The notes beneath the pieces were generated by a model. The model was not told the DNA's origin. It searched no databases and worked only from the letters and a program-made list of their open reading frames with translations. Positions 8,301 through 15,167 of a DNA stretch of 44,146 bases are shown in pieces. The stretch spans positions 1-44,146 of the forward strand of contig NYZE01000147.1 in the NCBI GenBank assembly GCA_002685965.1, written 5' to 3'. This DNA comes from Planctomycetota bacterium (GTDB lineage: Bacteria > Planctomycetota > UBA1135 > GCA-002748355). A program made the translations under genes and the position numbers. Every line of letters begins with the position of its first letter. Positions within the stretch are counted from its first letter, which is position 1.

Positions 8301-8723
8301 ACGCTCTTGCCCTGCATGCGCATTATTTCGCCGACCGAGATCACAGAGCTCCAGGACCCGAACACCGTGAACGTCGAATGGTCCGTGATCTGGAAGCGAT
8401 GGGACGGCAAGAGTTACACGATGAGCTTCCCGGCCGACTACACCCAGGACGAGATGGAGCTCGAGTATGTGCTGCTCTACTCGTTGGACGGGAGCAAGAC
8501 ATGGAGGTACATGCAGGACGACACTCCGGCGACGCCGGGTGTTCGACCGACGGACTCGACTTACCTCGTTGCGGATACTGGTCAGGGCGACGAGAGCTAC
8601 GTGTGGCCCACGCCGAGCACGAAGTTCCCGGAGGGTTCGTATCTGGTCCGGGTCGAGACCTACCGCACGAGCGAATCAATGCACTACTCGTTCCACCAGG
8701 TGAAGGTCTACCTCCAGAGGTGA
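5319..8723 (+). CDS. Giant prepilin-like protein (1134 aa) with type IV prepilin leader
   Basis: The N terminus MFHRLQSHKAQGG, then FTFAELAFAFAIMVTAALAL, is a textbook prepilin peptidase site. Cleavage follows Gly13, the mature protein starts with Phe14, Glu18 is at +5, and a 20-residue hydrophobic helix follows. Ordinary major and minor pilins are roughly 130-250 residues, whereas here about 1090 residues of exported protein follow the helix. I recognise no enzyme motif in the long middle, which is rich in aromatic, Asn and Gly residues (WYFDNFVDGVNNAQPFWPG, FSYYYVGIGGEIGYDLF). The last ~110 residues (YVLLYSLDGSKTWRYM, then FPEGSYLVRVETYR) look like a fibronectin-III/Ig-type beta-sandwich. 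Adhesin or tip-loaded surface protein is my inference. The stop lies 4 bp before the next start and overlaps its ribosome-binding site. Confidence 0.82.
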   Translation: MFHRLQSHKAQGGFTFAELAFAFAIMVTAALALVSHVSSLYRRNAGHKDRVFAYTKAQSILSELQSYVNRSENQSANTLDTLDDGVAHNTVLTIATENNIPVAPDHAVSGNRKGASGWLWARRVNVRPFPSLNNRNVRYATVKVFRRQGSGDWELLADLSGVVNSVGSSYPPTQVYDVYLVAIENIPGWWVHMDAIRPFVESTITDLEARNPGVKFRTHWITKASYGRDQLYTPAINNAQDSTQDIDNVYLYPGKMPEGSASTYYYRPSTIKARLREDGVLINGYDVANNAHPYALADGFNHGKRLPEERALFNKRVAAGLEKADEPTLRLLLEDMATDPDRYHTAILVNLHGELLPMPAIRNYSDAAKSPAAHPGLRVLTHGERLRSNRGSTVSSSEDVTLRVYAWRTDPNTASDSFTGLQPVTLQIMNAKLSQNVNGTQAGPVTLRIERLPGGVDPGDSDKTYRPFETAPKSTATVLSKEMYWTAEWKDFSGTGGEKYTLIKLYNTPSISPTHGSPPNDCGLYAGDRLYGLDYVPCSTEAANDFSVDLASVGAKPKNTARWRITIPKEVLDGAATGSGLSLEDQLLTIRTRLGDDLTTGQAYPTVKDPGNLSSTFVWWTDLADDVPWTERYQFIGDPRHCPYADLKKGGVNFPNGYNWYFDNFVDGVNNAQPFWPGFDAPRMRDGWLGRLNLDWPRYAQLMRRAMTNSECVFTTLTGFSYYYVGIGGEIGYDLFNGYPSSIPVSRKPYGSSGWGHVDNISFNGAPDLRFQKLIRQSATANYWWGKHWIGELYPDSAHAQWLSTGNLPSGSAVGQFHRTKRSWVGHNLPFGTKFADTYRSAFMEGCTSVFNIGTHTSTFHHQFAPNSEGTLVAAGEELSQNYNFTLPTTAKVSRPFGLNLSYHGYVGDEYWYPTDYPRHTAVIEQSYYRHESNLEGSAVVGLTTPNGQKTAHIVVSGLDTTLDSGSAFIAKYAVLSLIQSYFEAGHPSATNSITLLPCMRIISPTEITELQDPNTVNVEWSVIWKRWDGKSYTMSFPADYTQDEMELEYVLLYSLDGSKTWRYMQDDTPATPGVRPTDSTYLVADTGQGDESYVWPTPSTKFPEGSYLVRVETYRTSESMHYSFHQVKVYLQR

Positions 8724-8727
8724 TGCG

Positions 8728-9750
8728 ATGAAGTCAGAGCACTGCCAAAACGGTTTCACCATGGTCGAGATGATCGTCGTCAGCGCGATCATGATCATTC
8801 TCGTCGGCGCCATCGGCGGCATGGCGGTGAGTAGCCGCTCAGCGCAGGACTTCGTCGAGAGGCAGACGCTGCTCACCGGTGCCACTCAAGATCTGATGTC
8901 GCGCATTCGAAGCGACGTGGCAAGCTCTGTGCGGCTGTTCGGCGACGACAGCGAGGGCGCGGGCTACCTCTTGGGCCTGGATCGCGGACCGTGGTCCGGG
9001 CTCACCGGCGAGCGGCTGCCCAAGATCGAGAGCGCAGGGGCGTTCAGCAAGGACGACGAGCCAGCGAGCGCAAAGACAGGCAACGTTCTGTTGTTCGCGA
9101 TGCACGACCGGACCGACACGTGGGACCTTGCTCAGGATCCTGAGACTCCCAAGTACATCCGCATCGATCTCTACCGCATCGTGGCCTACTACTTGCGCAA
9201 GACGCCGCTGGCGAAGCTCGGTCAGGAAGTCGACGGGCTCGATCTCGTGCGTTGGGTGTCACAGCCACTCATCGATGGCCACCAGATCGAGGCGGTGACT
9301 GACCCGGCCGAGCGCGCTCCGCTGCTCGCACACCTCTACATCGGATCGAATCCGCAGAACTCGACGCTGCCTTATCCGCCGGCGAATCTCACCTGGAAGC
9401 CGGGCGCCGTATTCTCCGGCGCGTTCCAGGACGTGCTGCCGGCTGGCGATATGCAACCGGTCGACCCGACGTTCAAGCTGCCTGTCGACCGTCGTCTGGC
9501 CCGTGCCGACCACCTGGAGTATCGCCGGCTCTCGATTGCCACCAACGTCGCCGGCCCGAACAGGGGCCTCGGGCGCTTCGGGCTCGTCGACAATGCGCTC
9601 GACGGCTTCCCGCACGGCTTCGAGGTTCAGGTCGTCGGGCCCGCTGCCGCGCGGCAGGTGCTGGCCCACCTCTCAGTGGTCAGCGTTGGCCACGGCAGCA
9701 ATCGAGCGTGGCTGGACCTGGCGGGCGTCGTCGAAACCCGTGACCTCTAG
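8728..9750 (+). CDS. PilW-like type IV prepilin
   Basis: A 340-residue protein starting MKSEHCQNG, then FTMVEMIVVSAIMIILVG. The prepilin peptidase site is Gly9/Phe10 with Glu14 at +5, followed by the hydrophobic N-terminal helix and an amphipathic segment (TGATQDLMSRIRSDVASS) common in PilW/PilV-type minor pilins. The exported domain (to residue 340) has no other motif I know. The ribosome-binding sequence AGAGGTGA overlaps the stop of the 1134-residue gene, so the three pilin-like genes form one transcription unit. No pilus motor, platform or prepilin peptidase gene is in the window, so assembly must depend on genes elsewhere. Confidence 0.82.
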   Translation: MKSEHCQNGFTMVEMIVVSAIMIILVGAIGGMAVSSRSAQDFVERQTLLTGATQDLMSRIRSDVASSVRLFGDDSEGAGYLLGLDRGPWSGLTGERLPKIESAGAFSKDDEPASAKTGNVLLFAMHDRTDTWDLAQDPETPKYIRIDLYRIVAYYLRKTPLAKLGQEVDGLDLVRWVSQPLIDGHQIEAVTDPAERAPLLAHLYIGSNPQNSTLPYPPANLTWKPGAVFSGAFQDVLPAGDMQPVDPTFKLPVDRRLARADHLEYRRLSIATNVAGPNRGLGRFGLVDNALDGFPHGFEVQVVGPAAARQVLAHLSVVSVGHGSNRAWLDLAGVVETRDL

Positions 9751-9792
9751 GAGCAAGCCTCGTGCCCTTTGGCTCGAGGTTGGATCTGCCCT

Positions 9793-10020
9793 CTAGGTTT
9801 CGTCCTGATCGGGCGCCAACTCGATCAGGCCGCGGCGCACTTCCTCCAGGGCTACGGCGATCGGGTTGGTCTCGCGGGTTTCGTAGAGGGGCCTTTGGCC
9901 GCGGATCAGCTCCCGGACGCGCTTCTGGAGCAGGGTCGTCTCTTGGTAAGACCCGTTGACTTCCTCCATGAGCCTTACCGGGAGGGACTTGTGAAGGTCG
10001 TCTTGCTGGGGTTGGCTCAT
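9793..10020 (-). CDS. rpoZ: Probable RNA polymerase omega subunit
   Basis: A 75-residue protein whose pattern fits omega. The helix VNGSYQETTLLQKRVRELIRG matches the NRFELVLLAAKRARQL region, and ETNPIAVALEEVRRGLIEL matches the K.TVIALREIA.GLI signature near the C terminus. Omega binds the beta' subunit and helps polymerase assembly. The start ATG at 10020 is used because the protein upstream of it in the same frame has no omega-like content. The gene stands alone, convergent with the pilin operon and divergent from the kinase gene, without the gmk or spoT neighbours often found with rpoZ. It is a distant match judged by eye; an unrelated small helical protein is the alternative. Confidence 0.72.
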   Translation of the reverse strand: MSQPQQDDLHKSLPVRLMEEVNGSYQETTLLQKRVRELIRGQRPLYETRETNPIAVALEEVRRGLIELAPDQDET

Positions 10021-10104
10021 GGATCGTTGGTTTGACGGGGAAAAGCCGAACGAAGTTAGGCCGATTGCCGGCCAAGGGCAAGGCTGATCAAGGGGCCTGC
10101 GCGG

Positions 10105-10124
10105 TGGTGTCGATGAAGACACCA
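10105..10124 (+). promoter_or_regulatory. Hairpin occluding the kinase start codon
   Basis: TGGTGTC (10105-10111) and GACACCA (10118-10124) form a perfect 7-bp stem with loop GATGAA; the last A is the first base of the ATG at 10124. No purine-rich ribosome-binding sequence is seen upstream, and an in-frame TGA at 10085 with no other ATG/GTG/TTG before 10124 leaves this as the only start. The fold could damp or gate translation of the kinase. Confidence 0.4.
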
Positions 10125-13100
10125 TGTCTTCCGGGCGAGAACGGCGGCTAGGCGAGTTCCTGCTTGGCCCTGAGCTCGGGCGTGGCGGGATGGGGGTGGT
10201 CTTTCGTGCGACCCAGGTCTCGCTGGGTCGCACGGTCGCCCTGAAGGTCCTGCCATCCCACATTTCGCTCAACCAGGGAGCTCTGAAGCGCTTCCAGCGC
10301 GAGGCGATCACGGCTGGCAGGCTGAACCACCCCGGGATCGCCAAGGTCTACATGGTCGGGAACGATCGGGACCTGCACTACTTCGCGATGGAACTCGTCG
10401 AGGGACCGTCCCTCGAGGCATGCATCCTCAAGTTGCGGGGCCGAGAAGCTGGCCAGCTACGTGCACCTCTGCACGTGGAAGCGGGCAACGAAGCCGGGAC
10501 CTTCGTGCCGCCGAGTCCGCGATCACCGTTCTTCGCGGCTTCGGCCGCTTGGGGCGCGGAGGTCGCCGATGCGCTGGCCGCGGCCCACAAGGAGCGGGTC
10601 CTGCACCGCGACCTGAAGCCGTCCAACATCATCTTGCGTCCGAACGCCTCGCCCGTGCTGGTCGACTTCGGTCTGTCGCAGGACAGGATGGACACGACCG
10701 GGATCACCAAGACCGGTGACGCGATTGGCACTCCGGCCTACATGTCGCCCGAGCAGGCACGTGGTGAACGCGAGCTCGATGAGCGGTGTGACGTCTATGG
10801 CCTCGGCGCGACGCTCTACGAACTCGTGACGCTTCGTCCTCCGTTCGAAGGCAAGCACCCAACGCAGGTCATGCGACGGATCCTCGACGAAGACGTCGTC
10901 GATCCGTGCCGTATCAACCGCAACTGCCCGCGCGACCTCGCCAACGTCATCCTCAAGTGCCTGGCCAAGAAGCGCGAGGATCGCTACTGCTCCGCGAGTG
11001 CGCTGGCCGTCGACTTGCGCAACTTCCTCCGCGGCGACACCGTCGAGGCCAAGTCGCCTGGGGCCGGCTTCGCCCTGCGGCGGTTGCTCGGTCGTCGCAA
11101 GCGCGTGCTGCTTGGCACAGCTGCGGGCGTCGTCCTCACCCTCGTTGGAACCGGTGGCACGATCTGGTTCCGTGCCGGCTTCGAGCGGGAAGGCGCACAG
11201 AGCACTTTCGGTGTTGCGCTCGAGCACCTGCGCGACGGCAAGACCGAAGCCGCGGCGAATCTGTTCATGGATGCCCGTCAGGTGCTTGGTGACGAGGCTA
11301 TCAAGGCCAAGTGGGTCGAGTCGGTGCGAAAGCGGGCGCAGGATCTGACCGACAAGGGGCGCCACGCTGCTGCCGAGAAAATGCTCGGCCGCTGCCTGAT
11401 GCTCTACATGCAAGAGTCGCAGACCAAGCACTGGATCGCGATGGCGCGTGGCAGTGGCACTCTGGTCGTCGACGTCGCACCGCCGGAAGCGACGGTTCGC
11501 GTGCTCGGGTGGTCGGATGACACGCAGCAGTTCTCGAAGAGGGTCGCCTACAAGGCGGGCGTAGCGTTGCCGTGCCGCGTCTACATCGTTGCGGCCGAAG
11601 CGCCGGGCCATGTAACCGCGAAGACCATCGTCGCCTTGACTCGCGATCAGCAGACGAAGTTGAAACTGCGTGCGCTTCCCGAACTCGACCTGCTTCCGGG
11701 AACGGCCTACGTCTCGGGTGACGGCCGTGGCATGCCGCCGTTCCTGATCGACGAGACCGAGGTCACCTGCGCCAAGTACCAAGAGTTTTTGGCGCCGCTC
11801 TCTGCTGCGCAGCGCGCTGAGATCCAACCGCGGGACTGGCCGCCGGACTCGGGGCCGCCGGCCGAAGTGCTGAACACTCCGGTGCGCAACGTGCCGGTCG
11901 CCGGAGCCCAGGCGTTTGCTCGCTGGCGCGGCGGCCACCTACCTTCGGTGGACGAGTTCCGCGTTGCTGGCTCGCTCGGAGGTCCGTGGGCATGGCCATG
12001 GGGTCCATCGTTTGACTCGACGCTCCTGGTTGCGGATTCGACCCAGCGGACGGCGCCGGACCGCGTGGGCAGCAAGCCGTTGGGGGCCTCGCACTCGGGC
12101 GCACTGGACCTGGTCGGCAACGTCGCCGAACTCGTGACCGGTACCGGTGGAGCGCTGTTCGCGCAGGCCGGCGGCTACCACGCACCGGAGGATGCGCTGC
12201 GCCTCGATCGCGGTCGCCCCGTCGGTCAGACCCGCGGGTCGCCCGACATCGGCTTCCGGCTCGCCTACTGCCTGTCGGCTCCGGACGACGATGGCCCGGG
12301 CAAGACCGAAGCGACATGGAATCAGCGCAAGAAGGCCGGGGTCGGGCAAGTCCGCTCGGTCGTCACCTTCGGCGAGGATGGCCGGATCGAGCTCTTGCAG
12401 GAAGTCACCGGAGCCGTGCAGGGTGTCCACTTGGTTCCGGATCTGTTTCAGCTGCCGGGTGGACGCGGTCACTTCAGTCAGCTCGACGCCGAAATCGAGG
12501 GCCCACCCGGACTGTCACTCACGCCAGAGGCGCCGGACATCGCCTATCACCTGTTCAAGCCGGACATGAAACGAGTGTTCGAGCGCAGCGGTAGGCGCTA
12601 CGCGTTCTCCATCCGGCGGGGTCTACTGGCGAAGCAGATCGTGTTCCCGGTCGGTGCCAACCGCTACGTGCATCGTTTCCACGTCATCCGCCGCCTCGGT
12701 GAGGCGCAGTATCACCGGCTCGTGCTGTCCGGGAAGGCTCGCGTGCTGGCGAGCAGTATCCCGCCGACCGATGTGCGCATCGTCCATGGAGAAACGGTGG
12801 TTACCTTCGAGTTCCCGCCGCGAAAGACCGGATGGCCGGCCGTCGAACCGGTCGAGGTGGAGTTCGCGGTCGACAGTCGTGGTGCCCCGTTGCCGGCGCG
12901 GGCGAATGTCGAGAAGACGCTCCAGGACTTCTGCGATGTCTGGAAGGGCGGTCTGGCCGGTCCAGAAGCTCGGTTTGTCGACGATGGTTTCACGTTCGGC
13001 CCACGCGCGGTGCGCAAGGTGCAGCTCAGGAGCTCGATGCGACTCGCGCGTCGGATCACGGAGCAGGCTGTGCGCCAGCAAGCTCAGCCGTTCGAGTACC

Positions 13101-13801
13101 GTCTCGATAGCGTTGGCGCCATCAGCGGGATGGGTTCCATCCTCCGCGTCGAAGTGGCCATGCTCTCGTCGCGCGACGGCTTCGCAGCGCCGCATCCGAT
13201 GATCTTCACGCTCGTGCACCGCGAGAACGAGCGGCATGTCATCGACCTGTCCGGGCCGATCCAGGTCGATACGAGCGTGCACTCCAAGGACCAAGTGCGC
13301 AATGAAGCGCTCGGCTTCAGCGTTCCGCTGACAAAGAAGTTCATCGCCTGCCGCCTGAGCCGTTTCGATGCGCCGATGCAGGTGCGACTCGACTACACCG
13401 ACATCTACTCGGTCGAGGATCCTCTGGGCAAGAAGCACACGCCTTCGCTGGCGCTGTACCTGTTCGCCGCCAACCTGGCGCCTGACCAGACCGAGCAGCA
13501 GCTCGTCAACTCGCTACTCAGGGACAGCTATCCGCTGCACGTGACGGAGCACGTCGAGAGCGGCGAGTCGCCGATTGGACCCCAGAGAGTCAAGGCGCAC
13601 TGGTCCAAGCTGTTCTTGTCGCAGCCCTGGAAGGGTGGCGACCCGGGTCGGCTGCAGAAGCGATATGTGTTTCAGCGCGGGCGCACCGTCTTCTGCATCG
13701 TCGCGGAGTGTCACGGCGCGCCAAGGGACGTCCTGGAGTACATCTTCAAACAGCGCTTCGATGGCACCGTGGACGCGCTCTTGCGGCAGATGCGTCTCTA
13801 A
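10124..13801 (+). CDS. Transmembrane Ser/Thr protein kinase with SUMF1-type and large exported C-terminal region
   Basis: A 1225-residue Hanks-type kinase. The cytoplasmic kinase domain (about 9-305) has all key residues: glycine loop GRGGMG (19-24), Lys41, Glu60, HRDLKPSN (161-168), DFG (181-183) and SPE (208-210). A Pro/Gly/Ala-rich insert of about 35 residues sits near 105-140 between the lobes. A single membrane helix spans about 329-349. Outside it come a helical segment (about 360-440), a PEGA-like beta segment (445-520) and a formylglycine-generating-enzyme/SUMF1-type fold (about 525-715; FLIDETEVTCAKYQEFL, GALDLVGNVAELV, DIGFRLAY). Some 500 C-terminal residues match nothing I recognise. 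Such SUMF1 modules usually act as sensor or binding domains, so an envelope-signal-sensing kinase is the likely role; ligand and substrate are unknown. It is transcribed divergently from rpoZ. Confidence 0.9.
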   Translation: MSSGRERRLGEFLLGPELGRGGMGVVFRATQVSLGRTVALKVLPSHISLNQGALKRFQREAITAGRLNHPGIAKVYMVGNDRDLHYFAMELVEGPSLEACILKLRGREAGQLRAPLHVEAGNEAGTFVPPSPRSPFFAASAAWGAEVADALAAAHKERVLHRDLKPSNIILRPNASPVLVDFGLSQDRMDTTGITKTGDAIGTPAYMSPEQARGERELDERCDVYGLGATLYELVTLRPPFEGKHPTQVMRRILDEDVVDPCRINRNCPRDLANVILKCLAKKREDRYCSASALAVDLRNFLRGDTVEAKSPGAGFALRRLLGRRKRVLLGTAAGVVLTLVGTGGTIWFRAGFEREGAQSTFGVALEHLRDGKTEAAANLFMDARQVLGDEAIKAKWVESVRKRAQDLTDKGRHAAAEKMLGRCLMLYMQESQTKHWIAMARGSGTLVVDVAPPEATVRVLGWSDDTQQFSKRVAYKAGVALPCRVYIVAAEAPGHVTAKTIVALTRDQQTKLKLRALPELDLLPGTAYVSGDGRGMPPFLIDETEVTCAKYQEFLAPLSAAQRAEIQPRDWPPDSGPPAEVLNTPVRNVPVAGAQAFARWRGGHLPSVDEFRVAGSLGGPWAWPWGPSFDSTLLVADSTQRTAPDRVGSKPLGASHSGALDLVGNVAELVTGTGGALFAQAGGYHAPEDALRLDRGRPVGQTRGSPDIGFRLAYCLSAPDDDGPGKTEATWNQRKKAGVGQVRSVVTFGEDGRIELLQEVTGAVQGVHLVPDLFQLPGGRGHFSQLDAEIEGPPGLSLTPEAPDIAYHLFKPDMKRVFERSGRRYAFSIRRGLLAKQIVFPVGANRYVHRFHVIRRLGEAQYHRLVLSGKARVLASSIPPTDVRIVHGETVVTFEFPPRKTGWPAVEPVEVEFAVDSRGAPLPARANVEKTLQDFCDVWKGGLAGPEARFVDDGFTFGPRAVRKVQLRSSMRLARRITEQAVRQQAQPFEYRLDSVGAISGMGSILRVEVAMLSSRDGFAAPHPMIFTLVHRENERHVIDLSGPIQVDTSVHSKDQVRNEALGFSVPLTKKFIACRLSRFDAPMQVRLDYTDIYSVEDPLGKKHTPSLALYLFAANLAPDQTEQQLVNSLLRDSYPLHVTEHVESGESPIGPQRVKAHWSKLFLSQPWKGGDPGRLQKRYVFQRGRTVFCIVAECHGAPRDVLEYIFKQRFDGTVDALLRQMRL

Positions 13802-13816
13802 CCGGCTCTAGGCCTT

Positions 13817-15097
13817 CTACCCCGTTGTGACCGTGCGGATGCGGTCATCCAACGCGCCTTGGTCCGTCGCGAAGCTCTGCAGGCCGGCGATGGTCAGCAT
13901 CGTGTCCCAGGCGAGGCGGCCATCGTGGACACCGGAAAGCCATGGAGCGACTTCCGGGATCTTGCCGTCGGCGCTGACGCGCTCGAGTTCTTCGGCCGTG
14001 AACGATGGGAAGAAGCTGGCGGCGCCATGTTCGCCGAGGATGCGGCGGACGCCGTCGCCGTCGAGGTCGGCGACGGGTTGGGACGCGAGCGCATCGACGG
14101 CAGCCCGGGATTCGGCGTCGACGTCCCAGAACACGTGCAGCCCGTCTTTGCCCGCGTCGACGCCGTCCACGAACGTGACCGGGAAGTCATCGTTGATCCC
14201 ATGGCTGGAGGTCCCGAGCGCCTGCTCGAGATAAGCGGCTGCGACCGGAGCTGGCATCGTGTAGACGTCGAGCCCGGCGAGCGACGGCACCTGGGCCGGG
14301 CCACGCATTGAGGCACCGATCTGTCGGGTGTCACTGATGCCAGCGTTACGCAGTTCAATCAGCGTGCGTTGACTGGCCGCTGTGGCGCGCTCGCCGGCAT
14401 TGACGCCGTCGCCGAATCCGCGGTCCGCGAAGAACGCATTGACTCGGCCCATGAAGACGTTGCAGTAGGCCGGTTGCGCGGCGGCGGCGATGAGCAGGTT
14501 CTGCCGTGCCGAAAAGCCAAGCGTGAAGTTGATCGGAATGCCATCGTCGCGCAGGCGGCGCGCAGCGACGATTCCCTCCGCGGTCAGTGGAACCTTGACG
14601 ATGAAGTGTGACGGGCAGATCGAGAAGTAACGCCGGCCGTAGGCGACGCTCGCTTCGAGGTCGTGTGCGAGGTCTGTGTGCAACTCGACCGAGACCTTGG
14701 CGCCGAACTGCGCCACCAGCTTCAGCCCGTGCACCGCGTTCAAGATGAACGCGATCTCGAGCACCGCCGATGCCTCGTCGATCTCCGGATTGCCTTCGTG
14801 CACGGCAGCGGCCGCCCCTGGCACCAGCTCGTCGTAGATCCCTTTCTGGACCTCCTTGTTGAGCAGGGTGTTGTTGGTCGTCAGCGCCGTGAACTCGCTG
14901 CACCACAGGGCTGCGGCGGCGTTGGCGTCACCGGTGTCCAGCCATAGCTCGGTGCCGCGATCGAGCAGCGGTTGCCAAGCGGCCACCGCGTCGAACGACG
15001 TCGTCGCTGGTCCGTCGAAGTCGGCTAGGCACAACCGCCGAACGGTGGCCGCGAGGGGGGAGTTTTCGTCGAAACGATCCAGGGAGCGTCTGGCCAT
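13817..15097 (-). CDS. Transaldolase
   Basis: A 426-residue transaldolase of the pentose phosphate pathway, which moves a dihydroxyacetone unit between sugar phosphates through a Schiff base. Family landmarks: LWLDTGD (Asp54), TTNNTLLNKE (the TSNPTL-type substrate loop, 74-82), VSVELHTDLA (Glu139) and FIVKVPLT with the Schiff-base Lys168, followed by GIPINFTLGFS. It is longer than the ~320-residue E. coli TalB and has an acidic C-terminal extension. ATG 15097 is taken as start because MARRSLDRFDENSPL begins the family-like sequence and the frame further upstream runs into the divergent gcvP gene. The stop is only 15 bp from the convergent kinase stop. Confidence 0.88.
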   Translation of the reverse strand: MARRSLDRFDENSPLAATVRRLCLADFDGPATTSFDAVAAWQPLLDRGTELWLDTGDANAAAALWCSEFTALTTNNTLLNKEVQKGIYDELVPGAAAAVHEGNPEIDEASAVLEIAFILNAVHGLKLVAQFGAKVSVELHTDLAHDLEASVAYGRRYFSICPSHFIVKVPLTAEGIVAARRLRDDGIPINFTLGFSARQNLLIAAAAQPAYCNVFMGRVNAFFADRGFGDGVNAGERATAASQRTLIELRNAGISDTRQIGASMRGPAQVPSLAGLDVYTMPAPVAAAYLEQALGTSSHGINDDFPVTFVDGVDAGKDGLHVFWDVDAESRAAVDALASQPVADLDGDGVRRILGEHGAASFFPSFTAEELERVSADGKIPEVAPWLSGVHDGRLAWDTMLTIAGLQSFATDQGALDDRIRTVTTG

Positions 15098-15124
15098 GGG
15101 GAGCAGTCTCGGTTGCAGTGGGGG

Positions 15125-15142
15125 GCCGAGGTAGCCCTCGGC
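15125..15142. promoter_or_regulatory. 7-bp perfect hairpin between transaldolase and gcvP starts
   Basis: GCCGAGG (15125-15131) and CCTCGGC (15136-15142) form a perfect stem with loop TAGC. It lies inside the 70-bp divergent promoter region, 25 bp before the gcvP start. It could be an operator half-site pair or a leader hairpin. There is no room for a glycine riboswitch. Confidence 0.3.
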
Positions 15143-15167
15143 GGGGCGGTAATGTACATGTGTGCCG

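Noticed and set aside
9751-9792. Terminator between the pilin operon and rpoZ (CCTCG 9758-9762 with CGAGG 9775-9779)
   Set aside because: Only five pairs around a 12-nt loop and no T run; too weak to list.
10523-11938. Minus-strand open frame (471 codons) opposite the kinase gene
   Set aside because: The opposite strand encodes complete kinase and SUMF1-type motifs; the antisense product resembles nothing known.
15098-15167. Glycine riboswitch ahead of gcvP
   Set aside because: The 70-bp divergent gap is too short and lacks the conserved aptamer segments.
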